From assembly GCA_017165825.1 (NCBI GenBank), contig CM029386.1:15445751-15509750 (forward strand): a stretch of DNA of 64,000 nt, read 5' to 3'. The notes under the pieces are model-generated. The model had not been told where the DNA came from. It ran no database searches and worked only from the letters and a program-made list of their open reading frames with translations. How positions within the stretch are numbered: position 1 is the first letter of the stretch; the number at the start of each line of letters is the position of its first letter. Position numbers and translations under genes: made by a program. Positions 47,724-59,420 of this stretch are shown piece after piece. This stretch comes from Hepsetus odoe. Lineage: Eukaryota > Chordata > Actinopteri > Characiformes > Hepsetidae.

Positions 47724-50119
47724 ATGAAATGAGCTGTCTGTGTGCTCTGATGTGAAAAAATGTGGTTTGTTTCAACAGTGTACACGTATAGCCATAAAGA
47801 TGCCTTAGCCAGCTGCAATTAGACTGTTAACCCTAACTGTTGTGGTAGAAGAGTTGATTGATTAGACTATAAAACCGGACACTTGTCCTCTCTCTGTCTC
47901 CATCTGGCTGACTCACAAGTTACATATTTCAGAGGACAGTCTAGAACCGGCACCATTCCATTAATAGGCTGAGTCATTCATGCAGGACATGAAAAGAGAG
48001 GTAAATCAATCAAGAGGTACGCAAAAATAAAACGTCACAATATTACACACTATTGACTATTCAGCCATAAGATACACCACTGACCACCCCTTTTGTTTCT
48101 TTACTGACCTTTTCAATGGATCAAATACTCGGCTGTTCAACAACCAAGCGCGGTTCTCCTATTACGTTGCAACCTTTACAACATTTATGTTTTTCAAAAA
48201 CCCACGTCCCGGTATTCCTCGTTTGCATGAGCAGTCTACGGGTCAGTTCCAGATGCTATTTTTGATGGTCACAAACGCCCCCTCAGCTGGAAGGCACTAA
48301 ATTGCTTGGACTTTTGTCTGAACGGAAAGCTTTTTTTATATTTGGTTATTAATCAGGGCGAGTGCACTTTCTTAGTGAATGGATCTCTGGCATCTCTTGC
48401 CATGGAGACATAATTGAATTAAACTTTAGGACAGCAAGGACATGATGGAGGACGAAAAAGGGACGTAGCAGAAGAGAGGGTGGGGCAACATTGCCTACGT
48501 CATCATCACCGCCATCACTAGCTCCCAGCCTCCTGCAGCCTTGGGGAAGTGTCGCAGTGGAAGAAAATGGTAGCCATAAAAGGCCCATCCCAACTCATCC
48601 GCCTAACACCTCCCCCCATCCACTCTTCACTTACTCACTCCTACTCCGCCTTGCACTCCACCCAAGCAATACATTGGAGAAGCACTTAGTGTGATGTAAA
48701 TAACGTAGGGGCTATTTTTAGTGTTTTTTTTTTGGGTCACTCCCCCTGTCCCAGTCCATTGTGACTTTGAAGACTTTGTATAGACGGAAAGTGAGTTACA
48801 CCATAAGGTCTTTCACAATTTTTATGCATGCACTTGCTTTCTAAGATGTAGATGACAAAGGGAAGCTGGAATTATGAATATGACTATCTTATATAACTAT
48901 GCAGGGTTAAATTGTATTATAGAGACTGACAAATGTAATAAACGTATTATGTAAATTTCAGAAGCATCCGTAAATCTGCTGATTAGCAAAAAGACAGGAA
49001 TCATTCATATCTTTAATAATAGAATTTATTTACTTTGTTTTTTCTACATTTAGAATATTTTTAGGCCAAAAAACATAAATAAATATAGCTTTATTGGCCT
49101 AAAGCTCTCACAAAACTGAATACTTCTACCAGCACAATTAAACGATGATATGCATTTGCACCTTTTTACTTAAAATATATAAATATAAATATTGATGTCA
49201 CACCAAAAAAATCTTTCATCTTTAAGACAACAAATGAACACAGACACTCAGCCTCAAATCAGGTACACGTGTAGCTTCTGGAGACATTTACGAGTTTGCA
49301 GATCACACAGTAACACAACACAGATCCCTTATAAGTAGAGCATCAGGTAAATATTTTTTAGCACTACATTCTTTTTCATGTCCTAACAAAGTGGCTGCTG
49401 AGCTGTTTGCATAATGTCACGCTGAATTCAAAAGGGCTCCGCCCTTGATAGGTGGTGCAGAGAGAGCACACTATGTGGGAACCATTTCTAATTCAGCAGC
49501 AGACGACACCCAATCCCCCCCAAACTAAATGGAGCTGGTTAAGGCGATTGCACCATTATATCCCTTCCAACATATTATCAGATTTGCTTTGTATTGCACA
49601 TAAAATAAAAAGACATATGCTGTCACAGTTATGTCATGTATTTTATGCATGACTCAGGAGTTAAAAAACTCAATTATATATATATATATATATGTCAGGA
49701 CAATAATGTACAACTGTACTAATATCTAAGGTGGGAGTCTGACTTTAGGTAAATATTCCTTAAAGCTTTAATGCAGCTACACAGTATATTATTTATATAT
49801 TTTTATAAATCAACCCTGACCAGGTAGATTAATATTGCTAGTACCTCACCACATCTAGTGTATAATCACAGTATCTATGCTTCATAAGAGCAAAAATGAG
49901 CAAAACAACTTTGTTTCATACATACCCAACCAAAGCTGTTCCTAGGTGGCGAACCTGCAGTAGACTTGGTTTGCAAACTTGATGCCTTGTTAATATAAAT
50001 GCTAACATCCTCTCCTGTTACCTCATTCTGCATGGAGAAATGATTTTGTCTTTCTTATGCTCTTCCTGCAGTGGTGATGGGAAATCCGACAAGCATGGTG
50101 AATGGAAACTAAACACGTC
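47724..50119. other. Intergenic, 3' of slc5a7, no gene seen
   Basis: Includes a short TA tract at 49676-49693. The piece 48100-48720 is more GC-balanced but no exon is recognised. Confidence 0.45.
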
Positions 50120-50125
50120 TTTATT
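50120..50125 (-). terminator. Candidate poly(A) signal of slc5a7
   Basis: AATAAA on the minus strand, 89 bases past the slc5a7 stop codon. It is the nearest canonical hexamer; longer 3' UTR forms are possible. Confidence 0.4.
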
Positions 50126-50213
50126 ATTTGTCCTCAAAAGCATCATTACATCTCGGGACAGGCACTGTCCTTCACAATGTCTCCAGAGAGGACTGATTCT
50201 GATGTTCAAAGTT

Positions 50214-50867
50214 TTACTCATTTTCATGACTGGGTGACTCAGGACTGGAATCCTCTTCTTCGGTAAGAGTTTCTTTCCTGGTGAAAGTGCTAGCTAGTGT
50301 GACACTGAGTCTTGGCCGCACTGGGGCCATCTCGTCCAGCCCAATGATATTCCTGTTCACCAGAGTGGTCCTGTCCATAATCTCAGCACTGTGTTTTGCC
50401 ACAACCGCGTCTAGGAAGTCATATTTGGCTGAAAGCATGCCACTTTCAAAAAGGTACTTGAACAGGTAGGAAAAGGCCACATTGCCCAGGAAGGAAGAAA
50501 GCATGGCCATCGTCTTGAAGGGGAACTTCTGGATCACCAGATGCTCCACATCCTGACTGGTGTGGTGGACCACCTCTTTGACGTACCAGCCGGGGTAGTA
50601 GATGAAGGGGGGCAACTTGAGGTAGGGTTCGCCACCACCGATGCGCAGGACCAGGCCGAAGATGTAACCAGCCACCGAGCCATAGGTATTGGTGCCTCGG
50701 ATAAACAGGACGCTAAGGAGCTGGGGGAAGATGATCACGTACACCAGGTCTGAACTCAGGTACCAAAGCCCGTACACGGTGCCTGTCAGGAGGGCCATGG
50801 CGGTGGCCAGGGTTCCAAACACAAAGATGGTAATTCGCATGACCCACACAATCTCGTTGTCTGATGC
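50214..50867 (-). CDS. slc5a7: slc5a7 coding exon 8 (last)
   Basis: 217 codons plus TAA stop. It starts after a tatacttctag acceptor at ASDNEIVWVMRIT and ends SPESPSHENE. Carries the last membrane segments and the cytoplasmic tail with the DRTTLV trafficking motif. Confidence 0.95.
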   Translation of the reverse strand, partial: ASDNEIVWVMRITIFVFGTLATAMALLTGTVYGLWYLSSDLVYVIIFPQLLSVLFIRGTNTYGSVAGYIFGLVLRIGGGEPYLKLPPFIYYPGWYVKEVVHHTSQDVEHLVIQKFPFKTMAMLSSFLGNVAFSYLFKYLFESGMLSAKYDFLDAVVAKHSAEIMDRTTLVNRNIIGLDEMAPVRPRLSVTLASTFTRKETLTEEEDSSPESPSHENE

Positions 50868-53800
50868 CTAGAAGTATAGAATCATGCAAGGAGATGATCA
50901 GTCTTCATAGGTCAAAATAATGGCTACTACAAATTTTTGTGTTTGACTATTTCAAGGTTGCATTTTGTCATATTTAAACAACAATCATAATAAGGCCTGT
51001 TACATTTTTCTTATCTTAGTCTTTATACTTGAAACTTGTGTGGTGCGTCTGGAAAGTTAAACAGTCTCCTTGATCCCTAGAAAGTGTCTTGTAACTCTGC
51101 ATATTTAAATGACTTTAGTTCTGATTGGCTATTGTGTATTGTGCATTGTAAAAAAGCAAAACACTTTAAATACATATAAGGACTTCATAAACAGGCTGGG
51201 TTAAACTGCTGCAGACTTAAGGATAAAGCAGTTAATATTTGTGACATCATAAAATCAGTGCAAATAGGACTCGTTTTGCAGCTTTGATTCCATATGTTGA
51301 CAGTAAGGACATGGGAAGATTTGACCGTTAACAATGTAAACATACTATATTAAACTCTTGTTTCAAAAACGAGAGAAAAAATTGATTTTTGCATGATATG
51401 CGTACCGGCAGACTTGCAAAACGGAAGACAATCAAACAAATAATTTTATGTGTATTTACCGACTGGCGGAAAGCCAATTGGTAGATATTTCTGGCGAACA
51501 TGGAACTGGCCGAAAGAATGGAGGAATCAGCAGATGACATCACTGCAGCAGATACTGCACCCAGTCCAAAAAAGGAGACGTAGGGTGGGCACAGGTGCTG
51601 CAGCACAATTGGAAGAATCATTTCAGACTCATCTTTCATCATGGGCGGGACCGGCCCATAACTTGTTTGATTCCAGTCTATAACAGACAGATAAATACCA
51701 AGTCATAAAACGCTCTTCAGCCAACCTGTCCTGTTTTTACCCCACTTCATGACTACATCCTGTCAACATTAATGCACTAAAAGAAATCTTCCTGGATGAG
51801 ATGACTGATTTGTTCCAAAACGAACAAATCAATTTTCATCCATATATGTTTCCTTCCATCTAGTTCATTCCAAAACTCCCTTTTCTTTATGACCTTCAGC
51901 ATCCTGACTAGTCTAGGCTACAGCTTAAATTGAATCACTGGCCTTATATAGTAATGTCTCTTTATAGTCGAATGCATGCTAGGTCTGTGTTGCCACATCA
52001 CATCTCCAGCTCATCTAATTCAGAGTTTATTTGCAGCGGTGTTTGCTAATAGGTAAAGCATCAGTTCCTTGCTGTGTCTTTGATGTTGAAGATTAAATTC
52101 GGCGCTTGCCTCAGATGTAATATTTACAGAGTTCACATCGTTAAACGGATAAGTCCTCAATAATGGATGAGGGAGACCAGCTGTTGTTATTTACGCATTT
52201 CTTTAGAGATCTGACGGGAACATGGCCACCACCCCTGGTCAATACAGCAGAGAAAAGTCGTCCCTGTCATGGGAGTGTACTTCAGTGAAAAATCACACAG
52301 TAGCAGTCAGACATTTTCCCAAGTGAGGTTTAGCAGCTGGCACATAATCATAATCACCACACACATGCTTCACTGATGTTTCAGATATTAAGCAGGAAAG
52401 TGGGTTCAGGGCATAAGGAGAATTGGCAATAAAAATATTGCTCGCACATGAGTGATTTTGTTAAGTGATCAATTTGTAAGGCAAGCAAGCTTATAAAAAG
52501 AGGGCATCATGGTGTAGTGGAAAGTTTATGTGTATCTGTTAAAGTGACAGGCTGCTTGAACAGTACATATATTCATCCTGTACAGCTGTGAATTGGGCTG
52601 ATATCTTAAGATTGCCTGCCTGATTACACTGCTGCAAAACAGCAAACCCCCCAAGATATCAGCTGCACACATGAATTCATCAGCACCTTTAGTTAAATGC
52701 CCTATTATTGGTTAGCTTGGCTAGTAAGACCACACTGGCAACATCTAACCTATTGCTCCTTTGTTATTGATCCATTGCTGGTTTTTAAACAAGACAATCA
52801 GAAAACAGACTAACAATAACAAAGGCCACATGATCGGAGGATCGAGGGTTCGGACCCCTTTCCAATAGGTTGCCCTGAGGTACCCTTGAGCAAGGTGCCG
52901 TCCCCGTCACTGCTCCTCAGGCGCTTTCAATAGCTGCCCACTGCTGCACAGTGTTTGAGTGTGCATGGGTTAAGTGCAGAGGTCCAATTTCGTTGTGGTT
53001 CATTGTCTGCTGTGCTTTGACCTCGCAATGACGAGGGTTGTCACTTTCACTTTCACTTTCACTTCAAAACACTGCACTAGCTTCTTCAGCAGTCTCATGA
53101 TGGACTGCTTAAATGTGTCAATAAATAAAAGTGCATGAGCTGGTTATCAAGAAAGGGTGAAAATTAAAACAGCAATATTATGCAGAAAGTCTAGCTGCCA
53201 TATTTCAACTGCTGTTGCAAATCTGCAAATAACTGAATGTAAGAAAGATCATTTCGGTGTCTCTGCTGTAAAGGCACAAAATTTGCTCGCATCAAAGTCA
53301 AGTGGACACCTTCATTTTGCTGGAGAAAGATTTATAACTTTGGCTAGCTGGCTGGAGGACATAGCAGTCTGCACTTGAAACATTTACTTTTTGTTAGTTG
53401 CTAAAAATACAAAAACATAACGAAAGACTTGCTCTTTTGGCAATATCACAATTAATTGCTTCCAGTGGATGTGAGAATGAGCAACTAGACTGACTGCATG
53501 TGCATGTATAAAGTAAAACAATTCCAATAGACTTTGTTGTAATATTCAGTGGACACAAACGGTTTGTGCTTATAATAATTCATAACATTAACCATGCTGC
53601 ATTACAACTGATGGTATCCAGGAAAGCCTTATGTTAAAGTTTTCTAGACTGCATATAGACAAGCCTAAAAACCTTGCTGAAGACCTTAAATAGAGCAATT
53701 CAGTAAAAAATCGAATTCCCGATGCTCCATAAACTCCAAATGTTGTCGTTTTGCCTTTAGTTTTTATAGTTTTGACATTATTAGTGTCAGTATACTGTTT

Positions 53801-56800
53801 CTTTACTTTAGAACTGAAGCAGTAAGGCTACAACTATCAAAAATTCTGCAGAAAACCAAGATTCAAAGATTCAATATCTGGACATCAGATTTAAGTTGTT
53901 CAAGTATATCCTGGGTTGGAGAAAAGCTTTGTACATTTTACTTTGTATGTTTTGGTTTTCACTTGTTCCTTAGTGGAGGCCCTAATGTTTCAGCTCACCT
54001 GTGGAAGCCCCAATGGCTCCGATCAGAACGGAGGGCACGGCCATGACGATGCAGCCAAAGGCAGCAAGGAAGGAGAGAACTTGAGCATAGGTCGCTGAAG
54101 AGGCAGAAAGAACCCGCTGAAAATAGACCTGCCAGGGCACTCCCCCCAACATCTAGGAAAAAATATAAGCAAATGAAAATGAAAAAAAGTGAAAGTGACA
54201 ACCCTTGTCATTGTGAAACGCAGCACAGAACACCACAATGAAATTCAACTTCTACGTTTCACCCATACATACATGTGCAGCAGGGGGGAGCTATTGAAAC
54301 CGCCCGGGGAGCAGTGATGGGGACAGTACCTTGCTCAAGGGTACCTCAGGGCAACCTACTGGTGAGGGAATCAAACCCACAATATTCCAATCCGGGGCAA
54401 CTCCCTAACCACTAGGCCACCGCTGCCCAAATGAATGTAGACACAATAAAGAACAGATAAAAAAAACCAAAAAAAAAAACCAAAAAAAAAAAACAGAAAA
54501 TTACAAACACGGCTTAACAGTTTAACAGAGCTTAACAGTGTCCTGGGAGACTGTTAACTCAACCGTATTTTTGGAAAACTTTTCTTACTTAGATCAGGTT
54601 AACCATCTCTTATAAGCATAAATCAGATTATCCCTTATTTGTGCCCAATGTTAATATTTATGCCAACGTATTAATATGTCACTCCACCACAAATCCTGGC
54701 TTCATTCTCATGAGCACACAGATCCCAGCCCTGCTTGCTTTTCAAGTATAGCACCTCATTGCAAAAAGCACCGTGTTCCAAAAAACGCACTTGACATTTA
54801 GAAATACATATGATTTTCTTTCCTGGCTGAACAGGGCCATGCCTGATAAGTTTTACATTAGGAGTAGGTTACAGAGTTCAATTACAATCTAGAACCTAAC
54901 ATAACTCAGCTAATTCAGAATGGACAGCCCACTAATGTCTGCACAGTTTTTTTGAAGGATGCCTTTATGATTACAAAAAGGACAATACATTTCCACCTAC
55001 ATTTCTGCATAACTGAATGTTTAAGATGCAAAAAAAAAAAAAAAAAAACATGGTAGAGTGCTACCATGACAAATTCTTCTTTAAAGAGAAACGTATCTAA
55101 TCATGTTATTTTTTTTACTAGACGTTTAAATGACAGAATTGCCCCTGCAGAAATCAGGATCCTTGGTTCCTTTCACCATCGCTGTAAAAAAATCTTAATC
55201 ATGAGTTTCCCAAACATTTTCCAATTTTATATTAAGACACTCTAACTTTGTTTACATCTCACCAACTGAATAATGAAGATTTTTCAATCCCTGAATAATG
55301 AAGATTTTTTCAATCCCAGATTATTGTTATAATAAAGATATATACTTAACCCCCCCCCCCATCTAAAAACACTCACACTCACACTTTCTCTTTCGAGATC
55401 GGGTTTCTTTGTTCTAAGAAATCTATGGAAGAGTTAATTATCCAAGCATTCATCATAATTTATTACAAAGCATGCTGACCAGAAGGCAGAAGTTGTCGGC
55501 CCACATCCATTTATCTGTGCTGCTGATTTCCCCCAGCCACGGGTCCTGGTAAAGCTCCTTCACCGCTGTCACTCCGATGTCAGACACGGCTGGGTTTGAC
55601 AGTGCAAAAGGGACACTGATCCACTGCAGAAAGAACAAAAAGGTTATTTTTTGGGGTCCAGAAATTGGTCCTCATGCATAGCACTAAAAACAACATATCC
55701 TTAAAACGGCTCAGTGCCATAGATGGTTCACAGATGATAACAGATGACCTGGTTCATAAAAGCCATTTTGTGGACAGTTCAGAACCCAAATTGAACTGTT
55801 CAGTCAAAAGTGGATTTAAAAGTGTTTTTTCAATTGCATATGTTCAGTAATCCCTTTTTTCTACCTTTACTTTTAATTTTCCGGTTTTTGTATTTTGTAC
55901 TTGCACAATACAATTGAATGCAATGTGTAAAGTAGTTTCAGAGTCATTATAGGTTCATCGTATGCCTCCTGGCTCTGGCAATATTTCATGAACCTAATTT
56001 GTTTCAAGAGAGTTGAACTGAGCTGAAGTAACCCTTTCTTGAAAATTTAAAATGCCATTTTACTCCTAAACAAAACTTAACATTAATCACTCAAGAAACC
56101 GGGTGCCAGTGTTTTACAATCGTAAACAATTCAGTTATAAACCCTGGTGAAAGGACAGCAGAGTGCACAAAATATTAACAAAATGTCCAAAAGCAAGGAC
56201 ACTTGGTAATGTCACAGTACCAGTCCAGCAAAGATGCAGAAGAGTTGAACTACATCTGTGTAGGCCACTGAGTAGACCCCTCCCACCAACGTGTAGAAAA
56301 TGGCGATGAGGGCTGAGATGATCACAGACATGTTGATGTTAATGTCCACAATCACACTCAATGTGGCCCCTGTTGGACAAAATATGAGTCCCATGTTGAG
56401 AATGAAAGCTCTAAAACGTTCAAAAAAGCAACATACTGAATTTTTTATAAAGGTAGGGGAATAAAATTAAAAGGTTAATGTCCTAATTTGGATTTTAAAT
56501 GATATCAGCACTTGGAAGTAGTAATATTTTACTATGTAGGTTACTATGTACTTATATTAAAGTTTGACAAATATATCACCAAGACATTATTTTTTTCTGA
56601 AGTGATCAAGGGTCCTGTATGTAAAGCTTTTGGAAGCAGGTGGATAGTGCAGTGGATAATAAAGAGGGGTTCAATCCCCTATTCTGGGAACAGAGACACA
56701 GTCATGGTATAGTAGTGAGTCTTCATACAGGACCACTAATGTTACATCCACAGTTCATAAAACTGTTTGGAAAAAGACTTAAACAAACCAAAGTTCAGTT

Positions 56801-58049
56801 TTTATGAATGTCAGGATGCAGTATCGTAAGGATCTTCTAATCAGCTTCCATAAAAAAAAGACTGAAGTGTAAATTCCTTTAGAAAAAATGTTTTTCTTTT
56901 GGAAAAATAATTTGCAGTTAAAAGAAACATACTGTATATCAAAAACACTATGAATTCAAAAGGAGATTTCCTGCTTATTTTTCATAAATGGAACAGGGGT
57001 GAAAACAGCATCCTTTTTATACTGAAATCACAATTTGAAGAAGCAATTTTAATTATATCCTAAAATATCCAATATTTTAATTGGGAGGAGTTAGGTAATA
57101 ACAAAATCTAATAATGCTTACAGGATTTTGTCTTCCTATGTAATTCCTTTTGTCAATAAAGTAATAATGTAATAACAACATCAAATGTGAAAAAGATTCA
57201 CATGTAAAAAGTTAGATGTGGTTAAGCCTTGCTTCACTTTAGGAGGCTTCCTCCTCCTTTCAGTTTAAATTTACATTTATCTGAGGTGGTCTTAATTACA
57301 GGGCTGGTCTGGCAGAAGGCAGATGGCTGTCACCAGATGCTAACAGTGTGAAAGTGGTGGACTGGAACGTATACATGCTTTTCACAGAAACATTCAATCA
57401 GCCACCATCACTGCTGTGTTTCTCGGTTACTGTTGACATTAGTGACATTTGGGTGTTTGATTGTATTTTTTGTATTTTTGTTTGTATTTATGTGGGGCTG
57501 ATGTTCAGAATCATCTTCGTTTGCATCCTCGCCTTTCTTACCCAGGGCTGACAAGATGGCTGCCGACCAGAACATCTCTCCCATGAGTGCTGGGATGAAG
57601 AGCAGGCCGCCCATCCTCTTCCCATACAGCTGCTGGAAGGGGTCGAGCATGGTGACATAGCCTCTAGAGCGCATGGGCTTGGCGAAGAAAAGACCCCCTG
57701 CACAGGAGAGGGAAGAGTAAAAGTGTCGGAGAGGCTGAAGAGCACCTGAGGCTCCAACACTGGGTAACTCTGGGTGTGCAGAGAGAGTGTGAGCTGCATG
57801 GCGTACTCACCCACCACCAGGCTCATCGCGTATCCAAAGGGTGCCTGAGCCCAGGCCAGGCCGTAACCTGGGAGATACACATTTTCTGCTGTGCCATTGA
57901 TGTAGCCTCCTCCGACCCAGGTGGCTGAGAAATTTCCAGAAAGAAAATCCGACATCAGTGGACGTTTACATTCAATTACAGACACAAGATCAACCATCCT
58001 CCCAAAGCTAGTCAACTAGAGGATGGGGGAGGAGTGAAATGTTCGTCAA

Positions 58050-58101
<52 letters not shown>

Positions 58102-58906
58102 AATATTGCATGACATCAGTAGACTGAAAAAAATGCAGTTAAAAAAATGGATAAACAGACAAATAAATTAATTTGTTAAATATTTTATGTTTACTTATAC
58201 AACAGACAAACAAAATGAAACACACAAATGAAAAAAATACATTACATCTCATTAGGTTCAGTAATACATGAACCTCAAGAAACAAACAAACAAATGAATC
58301 AATATTTTCATTGGCTTTAATGGAATTATTTTTAAAAGAATGCCAATTCTTCAGATAAAAGCAAACAAATAAATAAATAAATGGTATTTGTCAATTTAGT
58401 AGGTAGATTATTACAAGAAAATCGGTCACAATAAATAAAGAAATGGTGTTTTAATGGGAAAAGGTGCAGAAAACAAGGACTGAAGTGGATGCTTGCCATC
58501 AAGATAAGAAGAGGAAATGAAGGAAAATGATGGGAAAATACAGATTTTTTTCAAATCAATGCTCCAAACATTGTGTTCAGTTTAAAATCCAGAAACTGAA
58601 CTACTGCTTTTCCCCTGGCTCGCAGGCTTCATGTTGCATGTGACTGATCTTCTGCAGCTCTGAGATGGAAAGCACTGAAGAAAAAGCCACTTCTCGTGCA
58701 GGACAGCAGGGTCTGGTCCTACCCGTCATGGTGAAAGCGCCCACGAAGAGTCCAATATCTCTCCCCCCGACCATGATGGTCTCACTGCGGTCCGCTCCAT
58801 CCGCCACCCCGGAGTTCTTGTTCTTCCACGCGGCCCAGATCCCCACGAACAAGATCAGCAAGTAGAAGATGACTATGGCCGCCACCCCTTCCACATGGAT
58901 GGCCAT
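50214..58906 (-). CDS. slc5a7: High-affinity choline transporter 1 (eight coding exons)
   Basis: Joined exons on the minus strand are 58723-58906, 57811-57924, 57542-57697, 56221-56369, 55480-55623, 53999-54152, 51460-51677 and 50214-50867. All eight are flanked by GT/AG and agree in phase; they total 1773 bases, giving 590 aa (about 580 in human). The product is a 13-segment SLC5 sodium-coupled transporter that recaptures choline at cholinergic terminals, the rate-limiting supply step for acetylcholine. Visible hallmarks are the first membrane segment (VAAIVIFYLLILFVGIWAAW), ATWVGGGYINGTAE, the family signature region SSADSSILSASSMFARNIYQ, and a cytoplasmic tail retaining a dileucine-like DRTTLV, the position used for endocytosis in mammals. 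The loop between YYPG and QKFPFKT is about nine residues longer than in mammals. Paralogue a or b is unresolved. Confidence 0.96.
51460..51677 (-). CDS. slc5a7: slc5a7 coding exon 7
   Basis: Begins (phase 1) after ctgttatag with the codons for WNQTSYGPVPPMMKDESE, includes VSFFGLGAVSAAVMSSADSS, and ends at a TCG/gtaaatac donor. Confidence 0.95.
52822..53066 (+). mobile_element. SINE family A in slc5a7 intron (antisense)
   Basis: The head is truncated (ggccacatgatcggaggatc). Box B gggttcggacccc, the full body and the tail gtcactttcactttcacttt are present. It lies between coding exons 6 and 7, opposite to the gene. Confidence 0.88.
53999..54152 (-). CDS. slc5a7: slc5a7 coding exon 6
   Basis: Encodes MLGGVPWQVYFQRVLSASSA and then TYAQVLSFLAAFGC to IGAIGAST. 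Acceptor ttttttcctag; donor ACAG/gtgagc. The protein frame was read directly from the sequence. A SINE ends 33 bases upstream of its acceptor. Confidence 0.93.
54186..54430 (-). mobile_element. SINE family A in slc5a7 intron beside exon 6
   Basis: A full-length, well-preserved copy on the gene's strand, from tail agtgaaagtgacaacccttg to head complement ccactaggccaccgctgccc. CAAATGAA on both sides is a plausible target-site duplication. Its 3' tail lies about 33 bases upstream of the exon 6 acceptor. Confidence 0.92.
55480..55623 (-). CDS. slc5a7: slc5a7 coding exon 5
   Basis: Exactly 48 codons, from WISVPFALSNPAVSDIG to ADNFCLL. The acceptor tttctgcag is strong; the donor CTG/gtcagc is weak at position +3. 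Confidence 0.92.
56221..56369 (-). CDS. slc5a7: slc5a7 coding exon 4
   Basis: ATLSVIVDININMSVIISAL to DVVQLFCIFAGL. Acceptor gtccaacag; donor CTG/gtactg is non-optimal. Confidence 0.94.
57542..57697 (-). CDS. slc5a7: slc5a7 coding exon 3
   Basis: GLFFAKPMRSRGYVTMLDPF to MFWSAAILSAL. Acceptor cctgtgcag; donor CTGG/gtaaga. The intron before it is only 113 bases. Confidence 0.95.
57811..57924 (-). CDS. slc5a7: slc5a7 coding exon 2
   Basis: ATWVGGGYINGTAENVYLPG to GYAMSLVVG. Acceptor atttctcag; donor GTGG/gtgagt. Confidence 0.95.
58050..58101. repeat. (GATA)n microsatellite in slc5a7 intron
   Basis: About 13 GATA units within the intron after coding exon 1. Confidence 0.98.
58723..58906 (-). 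CDS. slc5a7: slc5a7 coding exon 1 (start codon)
   Basis: 61 codons from MAIHVEGVAAIVIF to FVGAFTMT plus one base; donor ACGG/gtagga. The start codon has a strong context (A at -3, G at +4). Confidence 0.95.
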
Positions 58907-58958
58907 CTTCTCTCCGCTAAAGTCTCTGCGCTGCCCAGGAGCTGAATATCATCTAGAG
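58907..58958 (-). other. slc5a7: slc5a7 5' UTR part of the start-codon exon
   Basis: Inferred exon start after a strong polypyrimidine acceptor (cttccctcctcag). It contains an 11-codon upstream open frame at 58917-58952 (ATG in weak context; stop TAG ten bases before the main ATG). An alternative acceptor (gatattcag) lies inside. Confidence 0.55.
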
Positions 58959-59224
58959 CTGAGGAGGGAAGGGGAGCTCTGAGAAGAGACTCAACAGATG
59001 AAAACCCTCATGTCTTTCATTCTGTGAGACATTAACCTGCAAGAGATCCGCGCAATGGGCTGCTTTTACTTTTATTATTATTATTATCAATTTTATACTC
59101 AAATAAAAGTACTTTACGGGCTGTTTTCTGTAGCAAAAGCTCAATACTGTTTAAAAAGCAAGCACAGCCGACACCGCGCCTCGAATGTGACAGAAAGAAG
59201 ATGAAATGATGCAAAAAACCTCAC

Positions 59225-59332
59225 CTTTAGGTACTCGTCCCAGACAGACAGCAGGCAGAGATTCAATAAAGAGTCTGAACGCAAACAGCGCAGCGTTTCT
59301 CCTCGGAGAAGCGGCACTCCCGCACTTTTCCG
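59225..59332 (-). other. slc5a7: Inferred non-coding first exon of slc5a7
   Basis: The 3' end is defined by a good donor, CTAAAG/gtgagg. The 5' end is estimated about 30 bases below the TATA box at 59356-59362. There is no transcript evidence; the intron to the next exon would be 266 bases. Confidence 0.5.
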
Positions 59333-59355
59333 CCGTGCGGTGAGTAACTCTGGAG

Positions 59356-59372
59356 CTTTATAGGAGACGTCA
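59356..59372 (-). promoter_or_regulatory. slc5a7 core promoter: TATA box and CRE-like site
   Basis: On the minus strand, TGACGTCT (59365-59372; seven of eight bases of the palindromic CRE, complete TGACGTC) sits two bases upstream of TATAAAG (59356-59362). A weaker TGACGCTC lies at 59383-59390. This arrangement is typical of cAMP-responsive neuronal promoters. Confidence 0.55.
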
Positions 59373-59420
59373 GAGGCTCAGTGAGCGTCAGAGAGCTGTG
59401 AATGAATGAGCCCCAGTTCT

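Noticed and set aside
57488..58015. A 175-codon minus-strand frame
   Set aside because: It runs through slc5a7 exon 2, the intron and exon 3 in a wrong frame; only the ATWVGGGYINGTAE part is real.
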